Below, in pieces: positions 8,127 to 17,393 of a stretch of 43,893 nt of DNA. How positions within the stretch are numbered: the first letter of the stretch is position 1; every line of letters begins with the position of its first letter. The position numbers were made by a program, and so were the translations under genes. Source of the DNA: Chitinophagales bacterium. GTDB taxonomy: Bacteria > Bacteroidota > Bacteroidia > Chitinophagales > UBA2359. The stretch spans positions 1 to 43,893 of the forward strand of contig JAEUUX010000033.1 in NCBI GenBank assembly GCA_016787295.1, given 5' to 3'. Below the pieces are notes generated by a model that did no database searches, had not been told where the DNA came from, and worked only from the letters and a program-made list of their open reading frames with translations.

Positions 8127-8906
8127 CTATTTCAAGAATTTCAGGATTTGTGTTTGTTTTCCATTACTGATTTGTACAAAATATAGTCCATTTGGAAGAC
8201 TTTGCGTGTCGATTTCGTACAATTGTGTATTGTTTTGTAGAATATCTTGTTGTATTACGCTACCAACATTATTCAACACTTGCAATACGCTTGCTTGTGT
8301 GGTTGCATTGGTGAAATTGAGAGTCACACTACCATTGTTTTGGTGTAAACTTGCAACTGGAGCGTTAAGTTTAGCAATTTGGGTAACTGTTTCTTCGGTC
8401 ACACCAAAGGGTAGCGAGACACCAGTAGCCTGTGGTAAAGTACATAAAAGTGTTGTTAGTGACGATATGTTTCCGTCAGTTAAGAGTTCGGGACAATTAT
8501 TTTGTATGCCTCCCAACAAATCAGTTATCAAATAGTTACCGTTGACCTGTTGCAAACTAATACCCGGACATACCAAAGGCAAAAGTCCTAAAAGCGTTGG
8601 CATGGCAGCATTCAAATCGGCTTGGTTGTAGGTCAAACAATAAAAACCATAACCATTGGTGGTTGGAATGCTACTCAAATTAAAAGATAATTCATTGCGA
8701 GCTGTTAACAAAACAGCATTTCGGTCTGTTACCAAAATGGCATAATCCGTAAAAACGTTGGGATTGGGCGTAGCAAATGACAAAGTGACATTTGTGCCAT
8801 CATACGCGCTCACCTGCAAGGTAGGCGTGGAGTTGGGAGTGGGACACTGCGCCAAAAGTGTAGCGCTGATGCTTAGAATAGCAAAGAAAAAAGTAAATGT
8901 TTTCAT
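8127..8906 (-). CDS. Secreted protein with type IX secretion C-terminal sorting domain
   Basis: A 259-aa protein with signal peptide MKTFTFFFAILSISATLLAQ. The first part resembles a fibronectin type III-like beta domain (SAYDGTNVTLSFATPNPNVFTDYAILV). The middle is unrecognised. The last ~75 residues match the T9SS type A sorting domain: SLHQNNGSVTLNFTN, ASVLQVLNNVG, the short LPNGLYFVQIS strand and the final QILKFLK. It is therefore predicted to cross the outer membrane through T9SS and be attached to the surface or released. Function is unknown. It is convergent with the tandem hairpins and divergent from the DUF58 gene. Confidence 0.8.
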   Translation of the reverse strand: MKTFTFFFAILSISATLLAQCPTPNSTPTLQVSAYDGTNVTLSFATPNPNVFTDYAILVTDRNAVLLTARNELSFNLSSIPTTNGYGFYCLTYNQADLNAAMPTLLGLLPLVCPGISLQQVNGNYLITDLLGGIQNNCPELLTDGNISSLTTLLCTLPQATGVSLPFGVTEETVTQIAKLNAPVASLHQNNGSVTLNFTNATTQASVLQVLNNVGSVIQQDILQNNTQLYEIDTQSLPNGLYFVQISNGKQTQILKFLK

Positions 8907-8957
8907 ATTATATGAAATTTAAAAATCTATAGTCAATATTTTTTTGTAATAAAAATT

Positions 8958-8989
8958 TTTGTTGGTTTGAGATTTTTGACTTACCTTTG
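8958..8989 (+). promoter_or_regulatory. Promoter TTTG-N20-TACCTTTG for the DUF58 gene
   Basis: TTTG at 8958-8961 and TACCTTTG at 8982-8989 have the exact 20-bp Bacteroidota spacing. The start codon of the DUF58 gene is about 60 bp downstream. Confidence 0.8.
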
Positions 8990-9052
8990 CATGAAAAGCC
9001 AAAGTAGGGCATTTTTTTTGAATCTACTCTCCTTTAGACGCAATTATTTAAA

Positions 9053-10381
9053 ATGGTCAAGCAAATATATTTAGGCAAGCGTTTTTTCATCAGTGGGTTG
9101 CTGCTGGTGGGCATATTTATTTGGGCGTTTAGTCACCCACATTGGTTAGACATTGCTAAATTGTGTCTTTTGGCTTGGGTGTTGTTGATTTTTGTCGATA
9201 TGTTATTGTTATTTCGTTGGCAAAAAGGTATTACTGCTAATCGTCGCACCACCGAACGGCTATCCAATGGCGATGCCAATACCGTGACCATCGATGTAGA
9301 AAACCGCTATCCTTTTGATATTGCCATCAACATCATCGACGAACTGCCCGCACAACTGCAAATCCGCAATTTTTTGCTCACCGACCACCTAGCATCGCAA
9401 GCATACCACCAACTCACCTATACCATTCGCCCTACGGAGCGCGGCGAGTATTTTTTTGGTAGCTTACACATTTTTGTTAGCAGTCCGCTGGGCATTGTGC
9501 AACGCCGCTATAGTCTTATGGGCAAAGAAAGTATGTTGGCAGTATATCCTTCTTTTATCCAGATGCAAAAGTACGAACTTTTGGCATTTTCGAACCAAAT
9601 ACAAGCTTTTGGTATCAAAAAAATGCGCCGCATTGGACATAGCATGGAATTCGAACAAATCAAAAATTATGTGGTAGGAGACGACTATAGGCATGTGAAT
9701 TGGAAAGCAACAGCTCGACAAAATGAGTTGATGGTCAATCAATATCAAGACGAAAAATCGCAACAAATATATTGTGTTATAGACAAAGGTAGAACGATGA
9801 AAATGCCGTTCGATGGACTCACATTGCTCGATTATGCTATCAATTCGACTTTGGTGATGTCAAACATTGTCCTCAAAAAAGGTGATAAAGCGGGTTTGCT
9901 CACCTTTGCGGAACAGCCACATAGTTTCCTAAAAGCCAGCAAACAAGCCAGCCAAATGCGCCACATTCAGGAGTTACTATACCGTGAGCAAACTAATTTT
10001 ATGGAGTCGGATTACGAAAAACTATATAGCCTTATTCGTCGCCAAATCACCCAACGCTCGCTGATTTTGTTGTTCAGTAATTTCGAAACCTTGTCGGGCA
10101 TGCAACGACAATTACCTTTCTTGCTCAACATTGCGCGCCGCCATTTGTTGGTCGTTATCTTCTTTGAAAACACCGCACTCCACACCCTCCTCCAACAAAA
10201 AACGGACAACATACAAAAGGTATACGAAAAAACTATTGCCGAAAAATTTGCCTACGAAAAACAACTTATCATCAAAGAATTACATATTTATGGCATTCAA
10301 ACCATTTTTACTCAACCCCAAGACCTCAGTATCAATACAATTAATAAATACTTAGAACTCAAAGCCCGCGGGCGAATTTAG
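9053..10381 (+). CDS. DUF58 domain-containing protein
   Basis: A 442-aa membrane-anchored protein. Two hydrophobic segments near the N-terminus (about residues 10-60: FISGLLLVGIFIWAF and LCLLAWVLLIFVDMLLLF) precede a beta-rich domain. The DUF58 signature follows: RRIGHSMEFEQIKNYVVGDD, then YRHVNWKATARQ and VIDKGRTMKM, which begins a von Willebrand A-like fold. DUF58 proteins are usually encoded with MoxR AAA ATPases and BatA/B-type proteins; no moxR is in this window. The likely role is a chaperone-like or envelope function, as inferred for the family. It has a strong predicted promoter of its own; era follows 99 bp downstream. Confidence 0.85.
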   Translation: MVKQIYLGKRFFISGLLLVGIFIWAFSHPHWLDIAKLCLLAWVLLIFVDMLLLFRWQKGITANRRTTERLSNGDANTVTIDVENRYPFDIAINIIDELPAQLQIRNFLLTDHLASQAYHQLTYTIRPTERGEYFFGSLHIFVSSPLGIVQRRYSLMGKESMLAVYPSFIQMQKYELLAFSNQIQAFGIKKMRRIGHSMEFEQIKNYVVGDDYRHVNWKATARQNELMVNQYQDEKSQQIYCVIDKGRTMKMPFDGLTLLDYAINSTLVMSNIVLKKGDKAGLLTFAEQPHSFLKASKQASQMRHIQELLYREQTNFMESDYEKLYSLIRRQITQRSLILLFSNFETLSGMQRQLPFLLNIARRHLLVVIFFENTALHTLLQQKTDNIQKVYEKTIAEKFAYEKQLIIKELHIYGIQTIFTQPQDLSINTINKYLELKARGRI

Positions 10382-10480
10382 GGTAAAAATATTGCTAAAA
10401 ATTAAAATTTCAAACCGCAAAAGCAATCACAATTTCCACTCAAAAACAATAGTAATTTAGACGCGATTTTTATTATTTCC

Positions 10481-11374
10481 ATGAATCAAACATACAAAGC
10501 AGGATTTGTCAACATCATTGGCAAGCCTAATGTAGGAAAATCAACGTTGATGAACGCCTTAGTTGGCGAACAACTTTCTATCATCACCTATAAAGCCCAA
10601 ACCACACGCCACAGAATTATGGGTGTGGTGAATGGCACAGATTGGCAAATTGTCTATTCCGATACGCCCGGTATGGTCGACAATCCGGGTTATAAAATGC
10701 ACGAAGCGATGAACCGTTTTGTGCAAACAGCCTTGCATGATGCCGATGTGGTGTTGATTTTGCTCGATGCCACTAACCAACAAGAAAAAGCGAGCGAATA
10801 TGCCAAACGCTTGCAAAAAATAAGCGCACCCGTCTTAATTTTGCTCAATAAGTGCGATGCTGTTAGCGAAGACAAAGCTAATGTTATTTTGGCAGAATGG
10901 CAAAAAGATTTTCCAACAGCAGTGGGTTATTATCGAATTTCGGCACTAAAAAACCAAAATCTCGAACCCATTTTGCCCAAAATCATCGATTTGTTGCCCT
11001 TTCATCCGCCCTATTATGATGAAGAAACGCTCACCGACCGCCCGGTGCGTTTTTTTATCGCCGAAATCATTCGCGAAAAAATACTCCTACTATATGCCGA
11101 CGAAATTCCTTATTCCGTAGAAGTGGTGATTGATGAATATAAAGAGTCTCCCGAAATAGACCGCATTCGTGCAATAATTGTCACTAACCGTCCTTCTCAA
11201 AAACCGATTCTTATTGGCAAAAACGGAGCTATGCTAAAAAAAGTAGGAACGCAAGCTCGTTTGACAATGGAAGCATTTTTGGAGAAAAAAGTGTTTTTGG
11301 AATTATTTGTCAAAGTCAAAGAAAATTGGCGAAACGACGAACAGTTTCTTCAAAGCAAAGGTTATGAAGTTTAG
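10481..11374 (+). CDS. era: GTPase Era
   Basis: A 297-aa GTPase of the Era family, which binds the 3' end of 16S rRNA and helps assemble the small ribosomal subunit. G1 is GKPNVGKST (residues 14-22). The effector threonine lies in the TYKAQTTRHRIMG segment, G3 is DTPG and G4 is NKCD. The C-terminal KH domain includes VVIDEYKESP and the GKNGAMLKKVG loop (the GxxG of KH) before FLELFVKVKENWR. Length and domain order are normal. It is followed by a small membrane protein on the same strand. Confidence 0.96.
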   Translation: MNQTYKAGFVNIIGKPNVGKSTLMNALVGEQLSIITYKAQTTRHRIMGVVNGTDWQIVYSDTPGMVDNPGYKMHEAMNRFVQTALHDADVVLILLDATNQQEKASEYAKRLQKISAPVLILLNKCDAVSEDKANVILAEWQKDFPTAVGYYRISALKNQNLEPILPKIIDLLPFHPPYYDEETLTDRPVRFFIAEIIREKILLLYADEIPYSVEVVIDEYKESPEIDRIRAIIVTNRPSQKPILIGKNGAMLKKVGTQARLTMEAFLEKKVFLELFVKVKENWRNDEQFLQSKGYEV

Positions 11375-11435
11375 ATTTTCCGAATACAAAAATCAACAAA
11401 ATATCAACAAATAAACCTTTATTGTACTACAGAAA

Positions 11436-11738
11436 ATGGCAAACAAAACCTCTCAACATATATTAGGTACAGCCGCCAACTTATTAGGTTTTTGTTTATT
11501 TATTATTACCTCTTTACATTTTGCAAATAAAACTGAAAACAACCTAATTGATGAATTCACTTCTGTTGTTGCCCTGATTTTGACAATTTCTTCTATTTTT
11601 TCTTTTGTTTCAATAAGAACCGATAATCCCCAAAAAGAGTATGCCTTGGAAAGAATAGCTGACTATTTTTTCCTACTTTCGCTTATTGGCATATTTAGCA
11701 TCATCTTGTTTATTATTATCAATTTTTGGAACAAATAA
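11436..11738 (+). CDS. Small membrane protein, unknown function
   Basis: A 100-aa protein with three hydrophobic segments: about residues 10-28 (LGTAANLLGFCLFIITSLH), 42-60 (SVVALILTISSIFSFVSI) and 76-97 (YFFLLSLIGIFSIILFIII). A short polar loop, RTDNPQKEYALERIAD, lies between the last two. I do not recognise the family by name, but the regular helices and codon use fit a real gene. It lies 61 bp after era; a dispersed repeat copy follows. Confidence 0.65.
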   Translation: MANKTSQHILGTAANLLGFCLFIITSLHFANKTENNLIDEFTSVVALILTISSIFSFVSIRTDNPQKEYALERIADYFFLLSLIGIFSIILFIIINFWNK

Positions 11739-11818
11739 CAATTATATTACTGTTTCATTTTAACTATTTTGTCAGAAAAAAACTGTTTTTGCCGTAAAAA
11801 AATAAGGATATTTTTGTT

Positions 11819-11929
11819 CGAATGGCGAAGCGCGTTAGGGATGCGGAGAGTGGCGTTAGCCAGTGCGGAGAGCAACGCAGCACCAAGCGTAGCGAAGCCC
11901 GTAGCAGCCCGACCCGCAGGGAAACGCCC
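11819..11929 (+). repeat. Dispersed GC-rich repeat, copy 3 (subtype A)
   Basis: The same core as copies 1 and 2, with the same flanks: GTAAAAAAATAAGGATATTTT before and the TGCGTTATTATCGGACTATT tail after, reaching about 11960. It fills the 318-bp gap between the small membrane protein and the next lipoprotein gene; apart from it nothing else was seen there. Confidence 0.9.
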
Positions 11930-12056
11930 AAAAAAATCAATGCGTTATTATCGGACTATTCAATTTCCTAAACTTCTAAGTTAAGTTATAGGAATACAAT
12001 ACTCATTTCATTACACAAGCTGCGTTTTTTATTTTACTTTATTTTTCAAAATATTC

Positions 12057-12746
12057 ATGAAAACCAAACAGCTATTTTTGCTGCTTTTATTGGCATTGTT
12101 GAGTGCTTGTACCGCCAAACGCATTGGTTCGGTCAATGCCAACATGAACATTCTGTCTTTGAAAGCCAACAACATAGAGGAGACCATTTCGCGCCAAGAC
12201 GAAATTTCGCTTACTTATTCGTTAAGTGTCTACAACAAAAAAGGCAAACTCTATTCAGTAGTGAATGGGGTTTGGGGCATCACGACCATGAAAACAGGCG
12301 ACCAATACGCCAAAGAAGCCTTCCAGCCTTTGGAGGTTGTTATTCCTGAAGGTGGCAGTATCAAAATGGCAGTGGCACTCACCGAAATTGACGATTATGA
12401 ACAAGCCAAAAAATTGGTAGCCCAAGCCAAAAATATCGCCAACCAAATTCGTTTTCCCGATATTGTGGAGGCAGTTGCTCCACGTGTCGAAACCGCCATA
12501 ACCCTCCTACGTACCACATTCACGGTGGCAGGGGTGGCTGTTGATGTTGTTGGTTTTTTTGATAATGATGACCTTTTGGGGCAAGATCTTCACCAAATTA
12601 GTGCAAGCTCTATTGCCAAAGGCAACCGCTATTTCAAGGTTCCATTAGTATTTAAAGGGCGAAATTTTGGCGACTCCTACGAATATACCCTCGAATATGA
12701 CCTTTTGCTCAAAGATTTGCGAGCTAAAAAGAAAAAAGAAAAATAA
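12057..12746 (+). CDS. Predicted lipoprotein, unknown function
   Basis: A 229-aa protein with a lipoprotein signal: MKTKQLFLLLLLALLSAC, with the lipobox LLSAC at residues 14-18. The mature part begins with polar residues and continues as a mixed alpha/beta domain. A glycine-rich hydrophobic stretch near residues 140-165 (TLLRTTFTVAGVAVDVVGFF) could be membrane-interacting. The C-terminus is strongly basic (KDLRAKKKKEK). No family was recognised. It should be acylated and sit in the inner or outer membrane. The next gene starts 86 bp downstream with its own promoter. Confidence 0.7.
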   Translation: MKTKQLFLLLLLALLSACTAKRIGSVNANMNILSLKANNIEETISRQDEISLTYSLSVYNKKGKLYSVVNGVWGITTMKTGDQYAKEAFQPLEVVIPEGGSIKMAVALTEIDDYEQAKKLVAQAKNIANQIRFPDIVEAVAPRVETAITLLRTTFTVAGVAVDVVGFFDNDDLLGQDLHQISASSIAKGNRYFKVPLVFKGRNFGDSYEYTLEYDLLLKDLRAKKKKEK

Positions 12747-12760
12747 TATTAGTCATTTTG

Positions 12761-12792
12761 TTGCACAATTTGCAATAATTTCCGTATCTTTG
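12761..12792 (+). promoter_or_regulatory. Promoter TTG-N21-TATCTTTG for the LRR gene
   Basis: TATCTTTG at 12785-12792 matches the TAnnTTTG -7 box, with a TTG at 12761-12763 21 bp upstream. The LRR protein ATG lies 40 bp downstream. This supports the downstream ATG at 12832 over longer frames that would start inside the preceding gene. Confidence 0.65.
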
Positions 12793-12831
12793 ACTGTTTT
12801 TAGCCCATTACCGCACAACAACCTAATTATT

Positions 12832-14235
12832 ATGGAGAAAAAAGATATTCTTAGGCTTATTGACGAAGCCGTCGATGAAGAAAAAATTAGCCTTTCCTTC
12901 TATAGTTTAGGCATCAGCGAACTGCCGCCCGACATTGAGCGCGCTAAACATTTGCGATACTTAGACCTTAGTTACAACCAACTAAGTAGCCTACCCGCAA
13001 GCATTGCCCACTTGCCACATCTTACTAACTTGTGCATAGACTATAATCGTTTCGACCAACTTCCTGCCTGTGTAGGAGATTGCGGAGCGTTGGAAGAACT
13101 ATTTTTGTCCCACAACAATATCAAAACACTACCAACCGAAATTGGGCGCTTACACAGTTTGCGTCAATTGGGAGCGCGCAGCAATCAATTGAAAGACTTA
13201 CCCGACACTATTCAAGACCTTGCTGCATTACAAAATTTAAATTTGGCAGAAAATGGTTTTGACAAAATTCCTGCTTTTGTGGGTAATCTACGCCAAATAC
13301 AAGAGATGGATTGGTCCGAAAACGCCCTAAAAACCGTTCCTTCTTCTTTTGCCAACTTAATAAATTTGCGCGAGTTAGATCTTAGCCACAACCAATTGGT
13401 CAAAATCCCTACTTTTATTGCACAACTCAACCAACTAAATACGCTATATCTGGGCAACAACCAACTCACTGCTATCCCCAACAGCATAGAACACCTCACG
13501 GAATTGAGTTTATTGTATCTACAACACAACCAAATTAGCGAAATTCCACCTGCCATAGGACAACTTACTAAATTGCGCGACCTCAATTTGTCCTACAACC
13601 AAATCAAACAACTACCCATCGAGATGACCAATTTGCATTGTTTGCGCTATTTGGATTTGGAGGACAACCCACTCGAATCTCCCTTGAATGGCATTATTCA
13701 TGAAGGAATTTATGCTATTATGCTCTATCTACAATGCGGACTTGATGTAACACGCAGCGAACGCATGTTGCGCATCGAAATTCATTTGGAACGCTCCTTA
13801 CAAACAATAGCCAAACAATTTTTGGCAGCTTTTCCCGACTTTTTGCAACATTGTCACCAACAAAGCGTCGAATGGCAAGTATCGACATGGAAAAAAGACA
13901 CCCTAACCGTCGATATTAAATACATCGACATTATGGATATGCAATTAGTGGAAAGGTATTTGCAAAACTTCCTACAACTCCTCTCCCACCCTACCGCCAT
14001 AGACACCTGGATAAGCAAATTGTCCACCGAAAGTGTTGATACCTTTGCCACACCAATGAAACGACTTATCGAACACATCGGAACAGTTTTGCAAAGACAT
14101 CACCTCACCGCTCCCAAATTTGCTAAAACCTTAGCCGCTATCCCTGCCCGCATTCTGTCAGAAATTAATTATCACACACCTCAAACAGCTCCACAATGGG
14201 GTTGGGACAACATTAATCCAGGTCCAGCAAATTGA
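12832..14235 (+). CDS. Leucine-rich repeat protein
   Basis: A 467-aa protein with no signal peptide, so probably cytosolic. After a short N-terminal region it has 11 consecutive ~23-residue leucine-rich repeats (about residues 40-280) of the form LxxLxLxxNxLxxLPxxI, such as LRYLDLSYNQLSSLP and LNTLYLGNNQLTAIP. These are of the plant/bacterial type that form a curved solenoid for protein binding. The C-terminal ~185 residues are helical and unrecognised (IMLYLQCGLDVTRSERMLRIE). No catalytic domain such as kinase, Roc/COR or E3 ligase was seen. The start is set by the upstream promoter and a clean MEKKD start. Binding partner unknown. Confidence 0.85.
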   Translation: MEKKDILRLIDEAVDEEKISLSFYSLGISELPPDIERAKHLRYLDLSYNQLSSLPASIAHLPHLTNLCIDYNRFDQLPACVGDCGALEELFLSHNNIKTLPTEIGRLHSLRQLGARSNQLKDLPDTIQDLAALQNLNLAENGFDKIPAFVGNLRQIQEMDWSENALKTVPSSFANLINLRELDLSHNQLVKIPTFIAQLNQLNTLYLGNNQLTAIPNSIEHLTELSLLYLQHNQISEIPPAIGQLTKLRDLNLSYNQIKQLPIEMTNLHCLRYLDLEDNPLESPLNGIIHEGIYAIMLYLQCGLDVTRSERMLRIEIHLERSLQTIAKQFLAAFPDFLQHCHQQSVEWQVSTWKKDTLTVDIKYIDIMDMQLVERYLQNFLQLLSHPTAIDTWISKLSTESVDTFATPMKRLIEHIGTVLQRHHLTAPKFAKTLAAIPARILSEINYHTPQTAPQWGWDNINPGPAN

Positions 14236-14326
14236 TACCATTTATCCCAACCATTTTTCATAGCCCTTGAGTGCCGTTATGATATTTTCCAATATCCAAT
14301 TTCGGCACATTAGATCTCATCTTACC

Positions 14327-14986
14327 ATGTCCCTCTTACAACAAATAGGTCTACTCATTACCAAAGATCTCCGTCTTGAGTGGCGACAGCGCTATGCCCT
14401 AAGTGGTATTTTGCTTTATGTCGTTTCTACGGTGATGGTAGTCTATCTTTCTTTGTCTAATCCTCAACCCGCAATGTGGACAGCAGTGTTGTGGATTATT
14501 CTATTATTTGCTTCTGTTAATGCGGTAGCGAAAAGTTTTATGCAAGAAAGCACTTCACGCCAACTATATTATTATACCATAGCCAGTCCTCAAGCCATTA
14601 TTGTTGCCAAAATGCTCTACAATGTACTGTTGTTACTGCTTTTGGCGAGTATTGGTATGCTTGTTTATAGCACCCTTTTAGGCAACCCTGTAGAAAATAT
14701 CCCCTTATTCTTGGGTATTGTTGCCATGGGTGCGTGCAGTTTTGCACTTTGTTTCACACTAATAGCAGGCATTGCCGCCAAAGCTGGAAAAAGTGCTGTT
14801 TTGATGCCCATCTTAAGTTTCCCGATTATCATTCCCACCTTGGGCTTGCTCGTTCGCACATCGAAAGTAGCGGTCTTGGGCATTGATGATATCGATTTGA
14901 ACAAAGATTTAGGTATTTTAGCAGCGCTCAATTTGATGCAACTTACCTTATCCTATATCTTATTCCCTTTTCTCTGGAAAGACTAA
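14327..14986 (+). CDS. ccmB: Heme exporter protein B family (CcmB)
   Basis: A 219-aa integral membrane protein with six hydrophobic segments. The N-terminal signature LLITKDLRLEWRQRYALSGILLY and the segment LLFASVNAVAKSFMQES..YYYTIASPQAIIVAKMLYN match CcmB, the membrane subunit of the CcmAB(C) system for cytochrome c maturation. The ATG at 14327 was chosen because homologues begin just before the KDL-LEWRQ motif; an in-frame ATG at 14279 would add 16 residues. The other ccm genes are not in this window, although scattered ccm genes occur in this phylum. It is followed closely by bshB1. Confidence 0.85.
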   Translation: MSLLQQIGLLITKDLRLEWRQRYALSGILLYVVSTVMVVYLSLSNPQPAMWTAVLWIILLFASVNAVAKSFMQESTSRQLYYYTIASPQAIIVAKMLYNVLLLLLLASIGMLVYSTLLGNPVENIPLFLGIVAMGACSFALCFTLIAGIAAKAGKSAVLMPILSFPIIIPTLGLLVRTSKVAVLGIDDIDLNKDLGILAALNLMQLTLSYILFPFLWKD

Positions 14987-15011
14987 TTCATAATAAAAAG
15001 CTACTTTCTTT

Positions 15012-15731
15012 ATGCAATTAGATATTCTAGCCTTTGGTGCGCACCCCGACGACGTAGAACTTAGTTGTGGTGGCACATTACTCTCCCATATCGCACAAGG
15101 GAAAACCGCAGGTATCATCGACCTCACTCGCGGTGAATTAGGCACACGCGGCTCGGTGGCATTGCGCCACGAAGAAGCCACCGAAGCAGCTCGCATCTTG
15201 GGCGTTTCGGCACGTGACAACCTCGGATTTGCTGATGGCTTTTTTGCCAACGACCCACAACATCAATTAGCTGTCATTCGCAGCATTCGCCAATATCGCC
15301 CCGAAGTGGTGCTGACCAATGCCACCGACGACCGTCACCCCGACCATGGCAGAGCTTGTCAGTTGGTGACCGATTCATGCTTCTTGGCAGGACTGTCCCG
15401 AATTGTTACTTACAACACTCAAGGACAAATCCAAAAACCACACCGCCCACAATCGATATATCATTGTATCCAAGACCGCTTACTAATTCCCGATTTTGTA
15501 GTCGATGTCACACCTTTTTTTGAACGAAAAATGGAAGCTGTATTGGCGTTCAAGTCACAGTTTTATGACCCCTATTCTGTCGAACCCAACACCTATATCA
15601 CCGAACCATCTTTTCTTGAGCGCGTTCGTAACCGCCACATTGACTTTGGACGACCTGTCGGATTTCAATATGCCGAAGGGTTTAAGTTGGCGCGTTATGC
15701 TGGCGTAAAAAATCTTTTTCATTTATTCTAA
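15012..15731 (+). CDS. bshB1: Bacillithiol biosynthesis deacetylase BshB1
   Basis: A 239-aa zinc-dependent deacetylase of the LmbE/PIG-L family that removes acetate from GlcNAc-malate in bacillithiol synthesis. Zinc ligands are seen in GAHPDDVEL (His11, Asp14) and in DDRHPDHGR (His112). BshB1-specific stretches include DLTRGELGTRG, LRHEEATEAARILGV and RDNLGFADGFF. Bacillithiol is the low-molecular-weight thiol of many Bacteroidota, and a thiol pathway fits with the sulfur cluster elsewhere in the window. It lies 25 bp after ccmB and only 4 bp before dapD, so it is probably cotranscribed. Confidence 0.93.
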   Translation: MQLDILAFGAHPDDVELSCGGTLLSHIAQGKTAGIIDLTRGELGTRGSVALRHEEATEAARILGVSARDNLGFADGFFANDPQHQLAVIRSIRQYRPEVVLTNATDDRHPDHGRACQLVTDSCFLAGLSRIVTYNTQGQIQKPHRPQSIYHCIQDRLLIPDFVVDVTPFFERKMEAVLAFKSQFYDPYSVEPNTYITEPSFLERVRNRHIDFGRPVGFQYAEGFKLARYAGVKNLFHLF

Positions 15732-15735
15732 AAAC

Positions 15736-16557
15736 ATGTTTTCTGAATCCATCATACATACTATAGAAACAGCTTTTGAGCAACGCGAATTGCTCAAAAA
15801 TACTGCTACTCAAGAGGCTATCCTATCAGTCATCGCCGCTTTGGATAGTGGCAAAATTCGCATTGCCGAACCCACTACCAACGGTTGGAAAATTAATGAA
15901 TGGGCAAAAAAAGCCGTCATTCTCTATTTTCCTATCGCACAAATGGAAACATTTGAGTTACGTCCGTTCGAATTTTATGACAAAATTCCGCTCAAAACCA
16001 ATTTTGCTCAACAAAATGTGCGTTGTGTACCGGGAGCCATTGCTCGTTATGGCAGTTATATCGAAAATGGTGTAATCCTAATGCCTTCTTTTGTCAACAT
16101 TGGTGCCTATATTGGTAGTGGCACGATGGTCGACACATGGGCAACAGTGGGATCTTGTGCGCAAATTGGTAAAAATGTACACTTGAGCGGTGGTGTTGGT
16201 ATTGGTGGCGTATTAGAACCCGTGCAGGCTGCTCCCGTCATTGTGGAAGATAATTGCTTTTTGGGATCACGTTCCATTGTTGTCGAAGGCGTTCATATAG
16301 GAGCTGAAGCTGTGTTGGGTGCTAATGTGGTGCTAACACAGTCGACCAAAATCATAGACGTTAGTGACAGTACAACACAACACCATACCGCCTATATCCC
16401 GCCACGTTCGGTGGTGATTCCGGGCAGCTACACCAAGAAATTTGCTGCGGGAGAATTTCAAGTTTCTTGTGCGCTTATCATTGGCAAACGCAAAGAAAGT
16501 ACCGATAAAAAAACATCGCTCAACCATGCCCTGCGCGATTTTTCTGTGGCAGTGTAA
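15736..16557 (+). CDS. dapD: Tetrahydrodipicolinate N-succinyltransferase
   Basis: A 273-aa cytosolic enzyme of the succinylase branch of lysine/diaminopimelate synthesis, transferring succinyl from succinyl-CoA to tetrahydrodipicolinate. The N-terminal helical domain is followed by hexapeptide repeats of a left-handed beta helix: GSYIENGVILMPSFVNIG, GSGTMVDTWATVG, GKNVHLSGGVGIGGVLEP, then CFLGSRSIVVEG and GAEAVLGANVVLT. Length and motif order are normal. Its start is 4 bp after the bshB1 stop, which suggests translational coupling within one transcript with bshB1 and possibly the PPK2 gene. Confidence 0.95.
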   Translation: MFSESIIHTIETAFEQRELLKNTATQEAILSVIAALDSGKIRIAEPTTNGWKINEWAKKAVILYFPIAQMETFELRPFEFYDKIPLKTNFAQQNVRCVPGAIARYGSYIENGVILMPSFVNIGAYIGSGTMVDTWATVGSCAQIGKNVHLSGGVGIGGVLEPVQAAPVIVEDNCFLGSRSIVVEGVHIGAEAVLGANVVLTQSTKIIDVSDSTTQHHTAYIPPRSVVIPGSYTKKFAAGEFQVSCALIIGKRKESTDKKTSLNHALRDFSVAV

Positions 16558-16589
16558 AACACAATGTATCTTAAAAATCCTATTTATTT

Positions 16590-17378
16590 ATGTATAAACT
16601 CTCCGAAATTTCGTGCAAAGCCCCGAAAGAACTCGACAAAGAGGCAACCAAAGAAACGACCAAAGAATTACTCGAAGAATTAGATGAACTGCAAAATCGG
16701 CTCTATGCCGAAACCAAGCAAAGTCTTCTGGTGGTGTTTCAAGGTATGGACGGTAGTGGCAAAGATGGCGCTACAAAAGCTGTTTTCAAGGGCATTAACC
16801 CACAAGGTATCCGTACTGTATCGTTCAAAAAACCTACGGTGGACGAGTTGGCGCAAGATTTTCTCTGGCGCGTACATCGCCATGCTCCGCCCAAAGGTTA
16901 TATCCAAATTTTTAACCGTTCGCATTATGAAGATGTTTTGGTCGTGCGTGTAGATGGTTATGTAGACGACAAAACTGCCCAAAAACGTTTTAAGATGATT
17001 AACGATTTTGAGCAGTTGCTGCAAAATACTGGCACACGCATTCTGAAATTTTACCTACATGTGTCGATGGAGTCTCAATTAGAGCGCTTTGCGGAGCGTG
17101 TTGTTGACCCGCGCAAACAGTGGAAATTTGGTGTCGAAGATTTGCAAAAATTTAAGCAACGCGACAAATATCTCAAGTATTATGGCGAGGTGTTCGACAA
17201 TTGTAGTCCTGATATACCTTGGCACATTGTTCCATCAGACCAAAATTGGTATAAAGAGTACTACATCACCAAAACCATCGTAGAAACCCTGAAAGACATG
17301 GATCCACAGTATCCACAAGTCAAAATTGACCGCACCGACCCCGAAATCGCAGAACTGATTCGTCGATATGGCAAATAA
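16590..17378 (+). CDS. Polyphosphate kinase 2 family protein
   Basis: A 262-aa P-loop kinase of the PPK2 family, which transfers phosphate between polyphosphate and nucleotides. Walker A is QGMDGSGKDG (residues 51-60). The lid and Walker B regions are RVHRHAPPKGYIQIFNRSHYEDVLVVRV, with the family Asp/Arg signature FNRSHYED, and ERVVDPRKQWKF and RDKYLKYYGEVF follow. One-domain PPK2 proteins fall into classes that phosphorylate NDP, NMP or both; the class cannot be read safely here. It lies 32 bp after dapD and 15 bp before the DUF423 gene on the same strand. Confidence 0.9.
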   Translation: MYKLSEISCKAPKELDKEATKETTKELLEELDELQNRLYAETKQSLLVVFQGMDGSGKDGATKAVFKGINPQGIRTVSFKKPTVDELAQDFLWRVHRHAPPKGYIQIFNRSHYEDVLVVRVDGYVDDKTAQKRFKMINDFEQLLQNTGTRILKFYLHVSMESQLERFAERVVDPRKQWKFGVEDLQKFKQRDKYLKYYGEVFDNCSPDIPWHIVPSDQNWYKEYYITKTIVETLKDMDPQYPQVKIDRTDPEIAELIRRYGK

Positions 17379-17393
17379 AACACCTATTATCAC

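Noticed and set aside
8041-8535. 164-codon plus-strand frame opposite the T9SS cargo gene
   Set aside because: It is antisense to a gene with signal peptide and T9SS sorting domain, and its own sequence is Cys/Phe-rich without any family pattern.
11769-11984. Protein-coding frame over dispersed repeat copy 3 (and similar frames over the other copies)
   Set aside because: The same peptide appears at every repeat copy only because the DNA is repeated, frames open on both strands, and they cross the repeat into AT-rich flanks.
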